Below are positions 28,277 to 36,644 of a DNA stretch of 64,000 nucleotides, piece after piece. Below the pieces are notes generated by a model. That model saw nothing but the letters and a program-made list of their open reading frames with translations. It did no database searches and was not told where the DNA came from. The number at the start of each line of letters is the position of its first letter. The stretch's first letter is position 1. A program made the position numbers and the translations under genes. The stretch is from Fulvimonas sp. R45 (GTDB lineage Bacteria > Pseudomonadota > Gammaproteobacteria > Xanthomonadales > Rhodanobacteraceae), in the NCBI RefSeq assembly GCF_030504985.1, contig NZ_JASERU010000004.1, positions 1 through 64,000 on the forward strand. Reading direction: 5' to 3'.

Positions 28277-28704
28277 ACACGGGCGGGTCCGCTGCGCAGC
28301 AGGCCTTCACGGTGGCCACGCGTGGGCGCGGTTTCAGCGAGATCACCGCGCAGGTGGCCGAGGCGGTCGCTACTAGCGGCGTGCGCACCGGCATCGCGCA
28401 CGTGTTCGCCCTGCACACCAGTTGCTCGCTGCTGCTCGGCGAGAACGCCGACCCCACCGTGCGCGAAGACCTGGAGCGCTGGTTCGCCCGTGCGGTGCCG
28501 GACGGCGACCCGCTGTTCCGCCACGCCGACGAGGGTCCGGACGACATGCCCGCGCACGTGCGCTCCATCCTCGCCGGCGTCAGCCTCGTCGTGCCGGTAG
28601 GCGAAGGCCGGCTGCGGCTGGGCACGTGGCAGGGCATCTACCTGTGGGAGCATCGCCACGCGCCGCACCGGCGGCAGATGGTGGTGACGGTGCTGGGGCA
28701 GTGA
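28273..28704 (+). CDS. yjbQ: YjbQ/UPF0047-family protein
   Basis: A 143-residue single-domain protein. Conserved signatures are present: GVRTGIAHVFALHTSCSLLLGENADPTVREDL, with the HTS and NEN-like acidic cluster, and a C-terminal LRLGTWQGIYLWEHRHAP. E. coli YjbQ shows weak thiamine phosphate synthase activity and the real role is debated. Start GTG at 28273 overlaps the pdxH stop (GTGA); the stop overlaps the next ATG by one base. Operon with a vitamin-B6 gene and a cobalamin-binding-protein-like gene hints at cofactor metabolism. Confidence 0.9.
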   Translation: MNTGGSAAQQAFTVATRGRGFSEITAQVAEAVATSGVRTGIAHVFALHTSCSLLLGENADPTVREDLERWFARAVPDGDPLFRHADEGPDDMPAHVRSILAGVSLVVPVGEGRLRLGTWQGIYLWEHRHAPHRRQMVVTVLGQ

Positions 28705-29498
28705 TGGGCGGCTACCCGCAACGCATTGTCTGCCTCACCGAGGAACCGACCGAAGTCCTCTATGCACTGGGCGAGCAGCATCGCATCGTGGGCATCTCCG
28801 GCTTCACCGTGCGCCCGCCACGGGCGCGGCGGGAGAAGCCCAAGGTCTCCGCCTTCACCAGCGCGAAGATCGGCGAGATCCTGAAGCTGGAGCCGGACCT
28901 GGCGATCGGCTTCTCCGACATCCAGGCCGACATCGCGCGCGAGCTCATCAAGGCGGGCGTGGAGGTGTGGATCAGCAACCACCGCAGCGTGGACGGCATC
29001 CTCGCCTACATCCGCCGGCTGGGCGCGATGGTGGGCGCGCACGACCAGGCCGAAGCCTACGCGCAGCGCGCCGAGGCGCACGTCGCCGAGGTGCGCGCTG
29101 CCGCCGCGAAGCTGCCGCGCCGGCCGAAGGTGTACTTTGAGGAATGGGACGAGCCGATCATCACCGGCATCCGCTGGGTGGCCGAGCTGGTGCAGATCGC
29201 CGGCGGCGAGGACTGCTTCCCGGAACGCGCGCGCGAGCCGCTGGCGAAGCAGCGCATCCTGGCCGACGGCGACGAAGTGGTGCGCCGGGCGCCCGACATC
29301 ATCCTCGGCTCGTGGTGCGGCAAGCGCTTCCGCCCGGAGAAGGTCGCCGCCCGCCCCGGCTGGGACGCGATCCCGGCGGTGCGCGACGGCGAGCTGCACG
29401 AGATCAAGTCGCCGATCATCCTGCAGCCCGGCCCGGCGGCGCTGTTCGACGGCCTGGACGCGCTGCACGCCGTGATCGCGGCCTGGGCGCGGCGTTGA
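28704..29498 (+). CDS. BtuF-like periplasmic-binding-fold protein lacking a signal peptide
   Basis: A 264-residue protein of the class III substrate-binding (helical backbone) fold used for cobalamin, haem and siderophores. Typical landmarks: PQRIVCLTEEPTEVLYALGEQHRIVGISGFT, then EILKLEPDLAIGFSDIQADIARELIKAGVEVWIS and a C-terminal lobe with PKVYFEEWDEPIITGIRW. The chain starts directly at the first beta strand (MGGYPQRIV), so no export signal is present and the protein should be cytoplasmic. No ABC permease or ATPase gene is nearby. Translationally coupled to yjbQ (TGATG). Confidence 0.82.
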   Translation: MGGYPQRIVCLTEEPTEVLYALGEQHRIVGISGFTVRPPRARREKPKVSAFTSAKIGEILKLEPDLAIGFSDIQADIARELIKAGVEVWISNHRSVDGILAYIRRLGAMVGAHDQAEAYAQRAEAHVAEVRAAAAKLPRRPKVYFEEWDEPIITGIRWVAELVQIAGGEDCFPERAREPLAKQRILADGDEVVRRAPDIILGSWCGKRFRPEKVAARPGWDAIPAVRDGELHEIKSPIILQPGPAALFDGLDALHAVIAAWARR

Positions 29499-29507
29499 CG
29501 GCTCGCG

Positions 29508-29822
29508 GCGCCTGTTCACGATTTGCGGGCATCGCACAAAGCATCTGCCCTGCGCGTCTTTGCTCGTCGTCCCGGCGCAGGCCGGACAAGCGCGCAGCGC
29601 GCAGAACGCCCGCAGGGCGGCCCCGAAGGGGCGAGCGCAGCGAGTCATCCGGTAGCCGCAGGGCCCGAGCAAGCGTGGCCGTTGCTGGATGATCAGACCT
29701 CCGCCTGTTGAAACGCGCCTCCGTCTGCGCGGCGATGACGCTCCGAGGCCGCCATCGGTTATCCAGCCACTGATTCCTGCTTGCACAGAAACGACGGGGA
29801 TCCTGTCCGATGAACAGGCTCT
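29508..29822. repeat. degenerate inverted-repeat element between convergent genes
   Basis: This 315-base gap encodes no convincing gene. Its left end reads CGCCTGTTCACGAT and its right end ATGAACAGGCTCT, weak inverted copies of each other and similar to the outer bases of the 27-bp termini of the element at 10298-10564 (AGAGTCTGTTCACGAT). The interior is unrelated by eye, with GCGCGCAGCGCGC and GTCATCCGG/CTGGATGA segments. The right end overlaps the stop codon of the leftward exporter gene. Confidence 0.45.
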
Positions 29823-30739
29823 CAGCGCCGCCGCTGGCGCGCCAGCGTGATCACCGCCACGCCCAGCAGGATCACCGCCATGCCGGCCAGGTCCAGCGGT
29901 CCCACGTGCTCGCCGGCCAGCAGCACGCCGAACAGCACCGCCACCGGCGGGTTCACGTAGGCGTAGCTGGTGGCCAGCACCGGGCGCGCGTGCCGGAGCA
30001 CGTAGAGGTAGGCGCTGAAGGCGATCAACGAGCCGAACACCACCAGGTAGGCCGCCGCGAGCGTGGCGTGCGCGGAGGGATGGGCGGGCAGGCGCTCGCC
30101 GGTGCCGAAGCCGGCGGGCAGCAAGGCGGCGCTGCCGCAGAGCATCTGCGCGGCGGTATTCATCGGGCCGGCCGGCATGTCCTGGCGGCGACTCCAGACC
30201 GAGCCGAACGCCCACGCCGCCGCGGCCACCAGCAGCGCCAGCGCACCCAGCCGCGAGCCGGATAGGCTGCTGCCCAGGTTCAGCACGATCACGCCGGCGA
30301 AGCCGATCGCCAGGCCCAGGCCCTCGCGCCGGTTCGGCCACTCGCCGTACAGCCCGGCGAACAGCGCGGCGAACAGCGGCATGCTGGCCACCGCCACCGC
30401 AGCGATGCCCGAGCTCACCCGTTCCTCGGCGAAGCACACCAGGCCGTTGCCGAAGCCCAGCAGCAGCACGCCGGTGACGGCCGCGTTGCGCCACTGCAGG
30501 CGCGTGGGCGGCGCCACGCCGCGCAGGCGCAGGAAGCCGTACAGCAGCGTCCCCGCGCACAGGAAGCGCAGGCCGGCGAGCAGGAACGGCGGCCAGCTTT
30601 CCAGGGCGAAGCGGATGCCGAGGTAGGTCGACCCCCAGATGACATAGAGCGCAAACAGGCCCAGCGGCACCAGCAGCCTGGGATCGGCGGACAGCGGCGT
30701 CGCCGCGGTGGCGGCGGGCGAAGTGGCGGGTTCGGTCAT
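29822..30739 (-). CDS. yedA: EamA/DMT-family exporter (YedA-like)
   Basis: A 305-residue inner-membrane transporter of the drug/metabolite family. About ten hydrophobic segments are arranged as two EamA repeats, with the start of the first repeat reading FALYVIWGSTYLGIRFALESWPP and the second LGALALLVAAAAWAFGSVWS. GSLIAFSAYLYVL and TSYAYVNPPVAVLFGVLLAGE are standard for the YedA/RhaT-like group. Substrate unknown. Single gene; the stop touches the repeat element to its left. Confidence 0.88.
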   Translation of the reverse strand: MTEPATSPAATAATPLSADPRLLVPLGLFALYVIWGSTYLGIRFALESWPPFLLAGLRFLCAGTLLYGFLRLRGVAPPTRLQWRNAAVTGVLLLGFGNGLVCFAEERVSSGIAAVAVASMPLFAALFAGLYGEWPNRREGLGLAIGFAGVIVLNLGSSLSGSRLGALALLVAAAAWAFGSVWSRRQDMPAGPMNTAAQMLCGSAALLPAGFGTGERLPAHPSAHATLAAAYLVVFGSLIAFSAYLYVLRHARPVLATSYAYVNPPVAVLFGVLLAGEHVGPLDLAGMAVILLGVAVITLARQRRR

Positions 30740-30825
30740 GGCGGCGGCGGGGATGGGGCGGCGCAGTGTAGCGCCAGGCGCATCGTGCAGCGTGGCGGCG
30801 GCGGGCGCCAGCGAGGATTCGGCAA

Positions 30826-30854
30826 GGCAGGCTTGAGACGGCATCAAGCCTGCC
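30826..30854. terminator. stem-loop between ada-like and yedA genes
   Basis: GGCAGGCTTGA-GACGGCA-TCAAGCCTGCC forms a perfect 11-bp stem with a 7-base loop, 62 bases after the stop of the leftward ada-like gene. It has no T-run, so it may be a terminator or an element upstream of yedA. Confidence 0.45.
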
Positions 30855-30915
30855 TGCGGGTGCTCACCGCGCGATCGTTCCGGCGTCCGGCGAGGTTTCG
30901 CACACGAGCGCGTTC

Positions 30916-31767
30916 CTATCGCGCCGCCATGCCTTGTTCGTGCGCCAGCAGTTCGCGCTTGCGCGCCACGCCCCAGCGCCAGCCGCCGGGCGTGCCGTCC
31001 TCGCGCACCACGCGGTGGCAGGGCACGATCAGCGCCAGCCGGTTGTTGCCGCAGGCGTTGCCCACCGCGCGGGCCGCCTTGGGCTGGCCGAGCTCCGCGG
31101 CCACCTCGCCGTAGCTGCGCGTCGCGCCGGCGGGGATGCGCGTCAGCGCGTTCCACACCCGCCACTGGAAGGCGGTGGCGGCCACGTCCAGCGGCGGCAG
31201 CGCAGGCGCGGCCGCGTCGCTCCAGCCCAGTTCGCTGGCGATGCGCGCGATCACCGCGTCCAGCCACTCCTCGCGGCCGGCATCGACGCGTTCGCGGGTG
31301 GCCCTGGGGAACTCGGCGGCCAGGCGCGCCTCGAGTTCGGCGTCGTCCGCGCCCAGCGTCACCGAGCAGATGCCGCGCGTGGTGGCGGCCACCAGCAGCC
31401 GGCCCAGCGGCGTGGCGGTGGTGGTGTAGCGGATGCTGGCGCCGGCGCCGCCGGCGCGGTAGCTGGCGGGCGTCATGCCCAGCAGGCGGTCGCTGTGCTC
31501 GTAGACGCGGCTGCCGGAGCCGAAGCCGGCCTCGTACACCGCGTCGGCCACCGCCGCGCCGCCCTGCAGCGCGGCCTTCAGCTGGCCGAAGCGGCGGGCG
31601 CGGTGGTACTCGGCCGGGCTCACCCCGTAGCGGCGGCGGAACACGCGCTGCAGATGGCTGGGGCTGAGCCGGGCGGCGCGGGCGAGGGCGTCGAGCGTGG
31701 GCGCCTCGTCGGCGCGGTCGAGATGCTGGCGGACGTGTTCGAGCGTGGTTTCGGTGGCTTTGTTCAT
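30916..31767 (-). CDS. Ada-like AraC regulator / O6-methylguanine-DNA methyltransferase
   Basis: A 283-residue fusion of an AraC-type DNA-binding domain (about 1-105: LARAARLSPSHLQRVFRRRYGVSPAEYHRARR, YEAGFGSGSRVYEHSDRLLGMTPASYR) and an alkylguanine methyltransferase domain with the acceptor Cys in IVPCHRVVREDG (about residue 250). It lacks the N-terminal Cys-rich zinc domain of classical Ada (354 residues), which senses methylphosphotriesters. It can thus repair O6-methylguanine, but the usual trigger for activation is missing. A short hairpin follows it. Confidence 0.9.
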   Translation of the reverse strand: MNKATETTLEHVRQHLDRADEAPTLDALARAARLSPSHLQRVFRRRYGVSPAEYHRARRFGQLKAALQGGAAVADAVYEAGFGSGSRVYEHSDRLLGMTPASYRAGGAGASIRYTTTATPLGRLLVAATTRGICSVTLGADDAELEARLAAEFPRATRERVDAGREEWLDAVIARIASELGWSDAAAPALPPLDVAATAFQWRVWNALTRIPAGATRSYGEVAAELGQPKAARAVGNACGNNRLALIVPCHRVVREDGTPGGWRWGVARKRELLAHEQGMAAR

Positions 31768-31866
31768 GGCATGGTCCTGGAAGAACGCATGCGGCCAGCT
31801 TAGGGGTGCGTACCGACGCCAGCCATCCGGATCATGCGCGCCCTGGCGCGCCGGACGGAGCCGGGC

Positions 31867-32142
31867 TCAGTGCGTGACCGGCCGATCCTGCCGGATCACC
31901 ACGAATTCGCCCTCCAGCACCTCCGGCTGGTGCTTGCCCTGGCCCGGGACGGGCCGCGCACCGGCATGCCCCAGCTTCCATTGCCGCCAGGCCAGCACGA
32001 TCGCGCCGCCGACCAGCAGCACGCCGGCCACCACCAGGCCGAAGACCAGCAGCAACCCGACCACGGCCAGGCCCAGCAGCAGGGACAGGGCACGCGCCAG
32101 CGGATGGCGGGGGCGACGCGACAGGGGCAGTGCGAAACGCAT
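31867..32142 (-). CDS. small membrane protein of unknown function
   Basis: A 91-residue protein with one long or two short hydrophobic segments (LSLLLGLAVVGLLLVFGLVVAGVLLVGGAIVLAW split by Gly residues, about 19-52), preceded by an Arg-rich N-terminus and followed by a polar tail ending EVLEGEFVVIRQDRPVTH. No family assigned. The basic N-terminus suggests it stays in the cytoplasm. Divergent from the Rieske gene with a 78-base gap. Confidence 0.6.
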   Translation of the reverse strand: MRFALPLSRRPRHPLARALSLLLGLAVVGLLLVFGLVVAGVLLVGGAIVLAWRQWKLGHAGARPVPGQGKHQPEVLEGEFVVIRQDRPVTH

Positions 32143-32220
32143 GTGTTAAAAATCCGTGTGCTAAAATCAAGGGCTTACGCGTGCAACGATGGGGCTTGGC
32201 GGCCCCGGGAACAAGTGCCG

Positions 32221-32571
32221 ATGGATACAGTGAACCCCCCGGCCACGCTGTGCCGGCTCGATGACCTGCCCGAGGGCGAGGCCGTGGCGCTGGACGCGAT
32301 GCTGCCCGAGGGCGAGGAAAGCCTGATCGTGCTGCGCCATGGCGATGCGGTACGGGCCTGGCTCAACATCTGCCCCCATGCCGGGCGCCGGCTGGACTGG
32401 GCGCCGGGCAAGTTCCTGATCAGCCGCGGCCTGCTGGTCTGCGCGGCGCATGGCGCCAGCTTCCGCACCGACGACGGCGAATGCGTGGGCGGCCCCTGCC
32501 GCGGCGACCGCCTGCGTGCGGTGGCGCTCGTGGTGGCGGACGGCGAGGTGCGGCTGGCGCCCGGGGGCTGA
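32221..32571 (+). CDS. Rieske-type [2Fe-2S] ferredoxin
   Basis: A 116-residue single-domain Rieske protein. Cluster ligands are visible as CPHAGRRLDW and CAAHGASFRTDDGECVGGPC (C-x-H and C-x-x-H), with the downstream GPCRGDRLRAV typical of soluble Rieske ferredoxins. No signal or membrane segment, so likely a cytosolic electron carrier or a subunit-like partner of an oxygenase. The partner is not in the window. The ATG at 32221 starts the domain; convergent with yjbH across the tandem repeats. Confidence 0.9.
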   Translation: MDTVNPPATLCRLDDLPEGEAVALDAMLPEGEESLIVLRHGDAVRAWLNICPHAGRRLDWAPGKFLISRGLLVCAAHGASFRTDDGECVGGPCRGDRLRAVALVVADGEVRLAPGG

Positions 32572-32621
32572 GGATAGTCGCTCCCTCTTCCGCCCGCCCG
32601 CGATGGAACTTGCCCTTTGCC

Positions 32622-32725
32622 CCCTCCCCTGCTTGCAGGGGAGGTTCGGGGAGGGGTAGGCAACCTCGCGACAAGCGTCCACCCCCTCCCGGCCTTCCCC
32701 TGCCTGCAGGGGGAGGGGACAAGCG
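32622..32725. repeat. palindromic repeat unit 1 of a tandem pair
   Basis: CCCTCCCCTGCTTGCAGGGG stem-loop, then GAGGGGTAGGCAACCTCGCG, ACAAGC, and a closing stem-loop built on TTCCCCTGCCTGCAGGGGGA. The same order recurs about 170 bases later. It lies between convergent genes. Confidence 0.8.
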
Positions 32726-32795
32726 CGAGGATCATCTGCGGATCGTCGCGATCACTGCTCAGCACGCATGACGGATGCAGCGGAACGGCGCGGCT

Positions 32796-32900
32796 CCCTC
32801 CCCTGCTTGCAGGGGAGGGCTGGGGAGGGGTAGGCAACCTCGCGACAAGCCCGCACTCCCTCCCGGCCTCCCCCTGCAAGCAGGGGGAGAGGACAAGCGG
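32796..32900. repeat. palindromic repeat unit 2 of a tandem pair
   Basis: CCCTCCCCTGCTTGCAGGGG stem-loop, GAGGGGTAGGCAACCTCGCG, ACAAGC, then CCCCCTGCAAGCAGGGGG as a perfect closing palindrome. Near-identical to unit 1 and ending five bases before the yjbH stop codon; the hairpins could define the 3' ends of both converging transcripts. Confidence 0.8.
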
Positions 32901-32904
32901 GCGA

Positions 32905-35058
32905 CTACTCCGTGATCATCTGCAGGTTGTCGTTGAAGTTGTCGCTGTCGCGATCGCTGGTCAGCGTGTACAGCGAATAGCGGCGCGACAGCGCGGCACC
33001 GCCGTCGCGGATCAGCGGTTGCCACAGGATGTTGGCGCGGTTGACGGTGGAGCGCGGCAGCATCAGGTCGAACGGGATCGAGATGTACACGCCCTTGTCG
33101 AAGCTGCCTTCGCCGAACCGCTTGGCCGAGACGTTGGTGAAGGTTGCATAGGCGCCCATGCGCACGCCGTTGCGGAACTCGCGCGAGACGTTGATGGTGG
33201 CGCCCCAGTCGCCGGCGAGGTAGCGCCCGGCGCTCACCGCCAGGGTGACGTCGTCGAGCCCCGTGTCGACATAGGCAGTCACGTGGCCGGTGACCACGTG
33301 GTAGCGGCGGAACGAGAAGTCTTGGTCGAAGCCGCGCTGCTTCACCCAGTTCACATCGGCGCCGATCGCCCAGCGCTCGCCGAAGGGACGGTACAGCACC
33401 TCGCCGCCCGCGCCGCCGTACATGCTCTCCAGCAGGCCGGCGTAGGCCATGCCGTACCAGTCCTCGCCCAGCCGTTTGGTGCCGGTGAGCTGGAACACGG
33501 GCAGGGTGACGCGCGAGCTGGTGAGGTATTCGCGGATGTAGGTGCGCACGCGCGGCAGGTTGCTGGGCGCGTCGTACTTGAACTTGTCGTAGTTGTTGAT
33601 CAGGTTGGCGCTGACCACGCCGCTCCACCACAGGTTGGGGGTGAAGCGGAAATTGGCTTCGTAGTTGGCCGCGATCTGGTACAGGATGAAGGCGTCCGGG
33701 CCACCCAGCGACTGGCCATAGGTGATCGAGGCGCCGCCGTCGAAGCGCTTCAGCGGCGGCTGGTACAGCACCTGCTCGTGCTGCGGCAGCGGTTCGTCCT
33801 GTTCCACGCTGAGGCGGAACTGGTCCAGCGTGATGCGGTGGTCGGCCAGGGCGTCGAAGCGTTCGCGGTGCACGCTGGTGTCGACGATGGACAGCCCCTC
33901 GCGGGTGGACTCCACCGTGTACCAGCCGATGCTCGGGTCCAGGTAGTTGTCCAGCACGCGCGCGGTGCGGCCCGTGGCCTTGGCGCCGTAGAAGTATTTC
34001 GTCTGCTCGCCGGTGACCACCAGTTCGCGGCCGCGCCGGGCGATCTTCGACACGCGCAGGCCGGCGTTGTCGTGCAGCTCCCGGCTTACCTTGTCCCAGT
34101 CCACCTGCTCCGGCGCCCGGTGGGCGGCAACGGGTGCGGGCGGCGGCGGGGGCGGGTCCAGCACCTTGGCCGGGGCGGCATGCTCGGCCAGGTTGGTATG
34201 CAGCGTGATGCTGAACATCGCGGTGTTGCCGCGTTCCAGCGCCGCGCTGAAATCCACGGCGCGGTTGAGCCGGAACACGGCGCCGATGTTCAGCGGGGTG
34301 CGCTGATGCTGGTTGTTGTTCTGGGGTTCGTGCTTGTAGTCGTTGCCTTCGTATTCCAGCTTGATGACCAGCGGGTCCCACGGCGTCTGGTAGCTGATGC
34401 CGCCGAAGAAGGCCGCGCGGCCGCGGAAGTAGTTGTGGCTGTTGAACTCGCCGCCGGTGCTGGCGTGGCTGTTCGGGCGCACCTTGAACTTGTCGCTGAT
34501 GAAGCCGAACGGATTGGCGATGTCGCCGCGCGATCCCATGTAGCCCCAGGCCAGGCCCAGGCTGGCGTCCACCGGGCCAAAGCGCTTGCTGGCCACCACG
34601 TACTCGCCGGCGAACAGGCCGGTGCCGCCCAGGTCGCGGATGCCCACGGCGACGCTCGGCAGCCAGTGGCTTTCGCGCCAGATCCGCACCTTGGCGTCGA
34701 TCGACTTGTCCTTCAGGCTCTGGTTGCCGCTGAGCGATTCGGGGCCGTACGGGCGATTGCCGATGTCCGAGTAGCGCAGGATGCCCTCCAGCCACGGCAG
34801 CGGCTGCAGGGTGAAGTTGTAGCGGGTGTACGGACTGGCATGGCTGGCGGTGAAGGCCACCTCGCCGGGGTCGGCCATGCGCGCGGTCGGCGTCTGCCAC
34901 AGGCCGGCGCCACCCCAGTCGCTCTGCGTGGGCGCGTAGCCGGTCGGGGTGGTGTCGGCCAGGCTGGGTGCGGCGATCAGCAGGCCGGCCAGCAGGCAGG
35001 CGTGGCGGCACGGCGCAGGCAGGACGGGTGCGCGGCGGCGGGGCATCTTCTTCTTCAC
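32905..35058 (-). CDS. yjbH: YjbH/GfcD-family outer-membrane protein
   Basis: Large secreted beta-barrel lipopolysaccharide/exopolysaccharide accessory protein, 717 residues. The signal peptide is CRHACLLAGLLIAAPSLA. The N-terminal barrel part (GYAPTQSDWGGAGLWQTPTARMADPGE, LPWLEGILRYSDI) is diagnostic of YjbH, a Pro-rich linker (DPPPPPPAPV) lies near residue 300, and the second half again alternates amphipathic strands. E. coli homologues YjbH and GfcD support exopolysaccharide and group 4 capsule production. The GTG at 35058 overlaps the yjbG stop (GTGA); an ATG four codons later is an alternative. Last gene of the leftward arm. Confidence 0.88.
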   Translation of the reverse strand: MKKKMPRRRAPVLPAPCRHACLLAGLLIAAPSLADTTPTGYAPTQSDWGGAGLWQTPTARMADPGEVAFTASHASPYTRYNFTLQPLPWLEGILRYSDIGNRPYGPESLSGNQSLKDKSIDAKVRIWRESHWLPSVAVGIRDLGGTGLFAGEYVVASKRFGPVDASLGLAWGYMGSRGDIANPFGFISDKFKVRPNSHASTGGEFNSHNYFRGRAAFFGGISYQTPWDPLVIKLEYEGNDYKHEPQNNNQHQRTPLNIGAVFRLNRAVDFSAALERGNTAMFSITLHTNLAEHAAPAKVLDPPPPPPAPVAAHRAPEQVDWDKVSRELHDNAGLRVSKIARRGRELVVTGEQTKYFYGAKATGRTARVLDNYLDPSIGWYTVESTREGLSIVDTSVHRERFDALADHRITLDQFRLSVEQDEPLPQHEQVLYQPPLKRFDGGASITYGQSLGGPDAFILYQIAANYEANFRFTPNLWWSGVVSANLINNYDKFKYDAPSNLPRVRTYIREYLTSSRVTLPVFQLTGTKRLGEDWYGMAYAGLLESMYGGAGGEVLYRPFGERWAIGADVNWVKQRGFDQDFSFRRYHVVTGHVTAYVDTGLDDVTLAVSAGRYLAGDWGATINVSREFRNGVRMGAYATFTNVSAKRFGEGSFDKGVYISIPFDLMLPRSTVNRANILWQPLIRDGGAALSRRYSLYTLTSDRDSDNFNDNLQMITE

Positions 35059-35834
35059 GGAGCCGTTTCCGGGCCGGGCAGGAGCTGGGTGGCGAGGAAA
35101 TCGGCCACGTCGCGGTTCAGCGTGTCGTCGACGGCCTTCGTGGCGCGTGCCGCCAGCGGCACGTAGACGATGGCGCCAGGCGCCAACGACAGCGGCGCGG
35201 AACGGTTCCACAGCGCCACGCCCTGGCGGGACACGTGGCCGTCGGGCTGGATCACGTAGATCCAGTCGCGGTCGGCATGCGCGGCATAGGGGCAGTCCGC
35301 CAGGTAGCGGCGCGCGTCCTGCAGGGGGCGAAGCGGCAGCGTGCAGGGCGACTGCACCGCGCCGACCACGCGCACCGTGCCCGGGCGCAGCGGGTAGAAC
35401 AGCCGGTCGCCGGGCAGCAGCGGCCGGTTCGCGGCCGCGTCGGCTTCGACCGCGCGCGGCGCCAGCAGGGCCGGCGCACGGCCTGTCACCGGCAACGCGG
35501 CCAATTCGTTGCGCAGTTCGCCCACTGTGTCTGCCAGGGCGGAATCGCCGCGTTGCAGGGCGCGCAGGTGCAGGCTGTCCAGGTCGAACAGGACGCCGGC
35601 CTTGAGCCGCTGCTGCGCGGCCAGCAGCGACGGCCGCAGCCAGGCGGCACCCAACAGGTAGGCGCGCGGCTGCACGCCGGCCGCCAGCGCGGCGTCGCTG
35701 AGGCGGGCGCCGTCCTTCACGACCAGCGTGCCCGGGTGCTCCACCGCGCCTCCCACCCGGACCTGCATGGCGGCGACGGGCAACGCGACGGCAGCCAGGC
35801 CCAGGCCCAAGCAGGTGGCGACGAACCGCCTCAC
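35055..35834 (-). CDS. yjbG: YjbG/GfcC-family periplasmic capsule protein
   Basis: A 259-residue periplasmic protein with a signal peptide (FVATCLGLGLAAVALPVAA). The GfcC-type core includes MQVRVGGAVEHPGTLVV, resembling SLBB-like beta-grasp folds (RPLLPGDRLFYPLRPGTVRVVGAVQ), and a C-terminal helix (LNRDVADFLATQLLPG). In E. coli GfcC is needed for group 4 capsule. The GTG at 35834 overlaps the yjbF stop codon, showing translational coupling; an upstream in-frame ATG would run through yjbF. Third of five leftward export genes after wza and yjbF. Confidence 0.85.
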   Translation of the reverse strand: MRRFVATCLGLGLAAVALPVAAMQVRVGGAVEHPGTLVVKDGARLSDAALAAGVQPRAYLLGAAWLRPSLLAAQQRLKAGVLFDLDSLHLRALQRGDSALADTVGELRNELAALPVTGRAPALLAPRAVEADAAANRPLLPGDRLFYPLRPGTVRVVGAVQSPCTLPLRPLQDARRYLADCPYAAHADRDWIYVIQPDGHVSRQGVALWNRSAPLSLAPGAIVYVPLAARATKAVDDTLNRDVADFLATQLLPGPETAP

Positions 35835-36562
35835 GAGGAGGTTCCCCGGTAGGGGCGCAGTTGCACCAGGGTGATCGCCAGCCCGGGCGCGACCTGCTGC
35901 ACGCTCTTCCATACGAAGCCGTCGGTGGGGTCCACCCAGTAGTGGTTGGTCGCGTGCCAGCCGGCAGCCGGGGCGTCGACCTGCTCGTCGATGCGCAATA
36001 CGTTGCGGGTCTGGCCGAGGATGGTGAGCTGGTCACTGCCGGCCGGCGTGAGGCGGGCATGCACCGGCACGCCGTAGCGGTAGCCGGGCGACCAGTCTTC
36101 CTGGCGCACGTAGTCCACCGGTGCGCTCAGGTGCTGCAGGCCGCGCGCGAACGGGTTGTCGGCGGCCTGGCGCAGGCCATCCAGGTTCTGCGCCAGGCCG
36201 GCAGTCTGCACCACCTGGCCGTGCTCCAGGAACACCACCACGCCATTGCTGCCGTACCAGTCCTGGCGCGGACCGTCCAGGTTGCCCAGGATCAGCACGG
36301 CGTGGCCGTCGGGCGTGGTCGCTTCCAGCTGGTAGTAGGGCCGGGCGGCCACTTCGGCGGCGGTCGGCTCGTGGTGCCGGTGGCGGTCGATGACGAGCTT
36401 CACCGCATCCGCCGAGGACGACGACACGGCGGTGCAGCCGGCCAGCGCCACGGCGGCGAGTACCATGCCCCAGCGCAGGACGCCGGACAGCGACGGACAG
36501 GCTACTGCCCGCCGGAAGGCGGGCTGCGGGCTGCGGGTCGTGACGGGGTGATCCGGTGACAA
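35831..36562 (-). CDS. yjbF: YjbF/GfcB-family lipoprotein
   Basis: A 243-residue outer-membrane lipoprotein of the YjbF family. The lipobox LAGC follows a hydrophobic stretch (MVLAAVALAGC, Cys near residue 43 from the TTG start at 36562, which has AGGA nine bases upstream; an internal ATG at residue 33 would leave too short a signal). The mature part holds DGHAVLILGNLDGPRQDWYGSNGVVVFLEHGQVVQTAGL and WSPGYRYGVPVHARL, WVDPTDGFVWKSVQ, a lipoprotein beta fold typical of the family. Partner proteins are YjbG and YjbH encoded next. Confidence 0.82.
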   Translation of the reverse strand: MSPDHPVTTRSPQPAFRRAVACPSLSGVLRWGMVLAAVALAGCTAVSSSSADAVKLVIDRHRHHEPTAAEVAARPYYQLEATTPDGHAVLILGNLDGPRQDWYGSNGVVVFLEHGQVVQTAGLAQNLDGLRQAADNPFARGLQHLSAPVDYVRQEDWSPGYRYGVPVHARLTPAGSDQLTILGQTRNVLRIDEQVDAPAAGWHATNHYWVDPTDGFVWKSVQQVAPGLAITLVQLRPYRGTSS

Positions 36563-36644
36563 GCCGTGGATTCCTAGATCTCGATCAAGCGCGAGGGCGA
36601 CGCCGGGCGGGTGCCGCGGCGTCGCCGTCAGGCGGCGACAGCCG

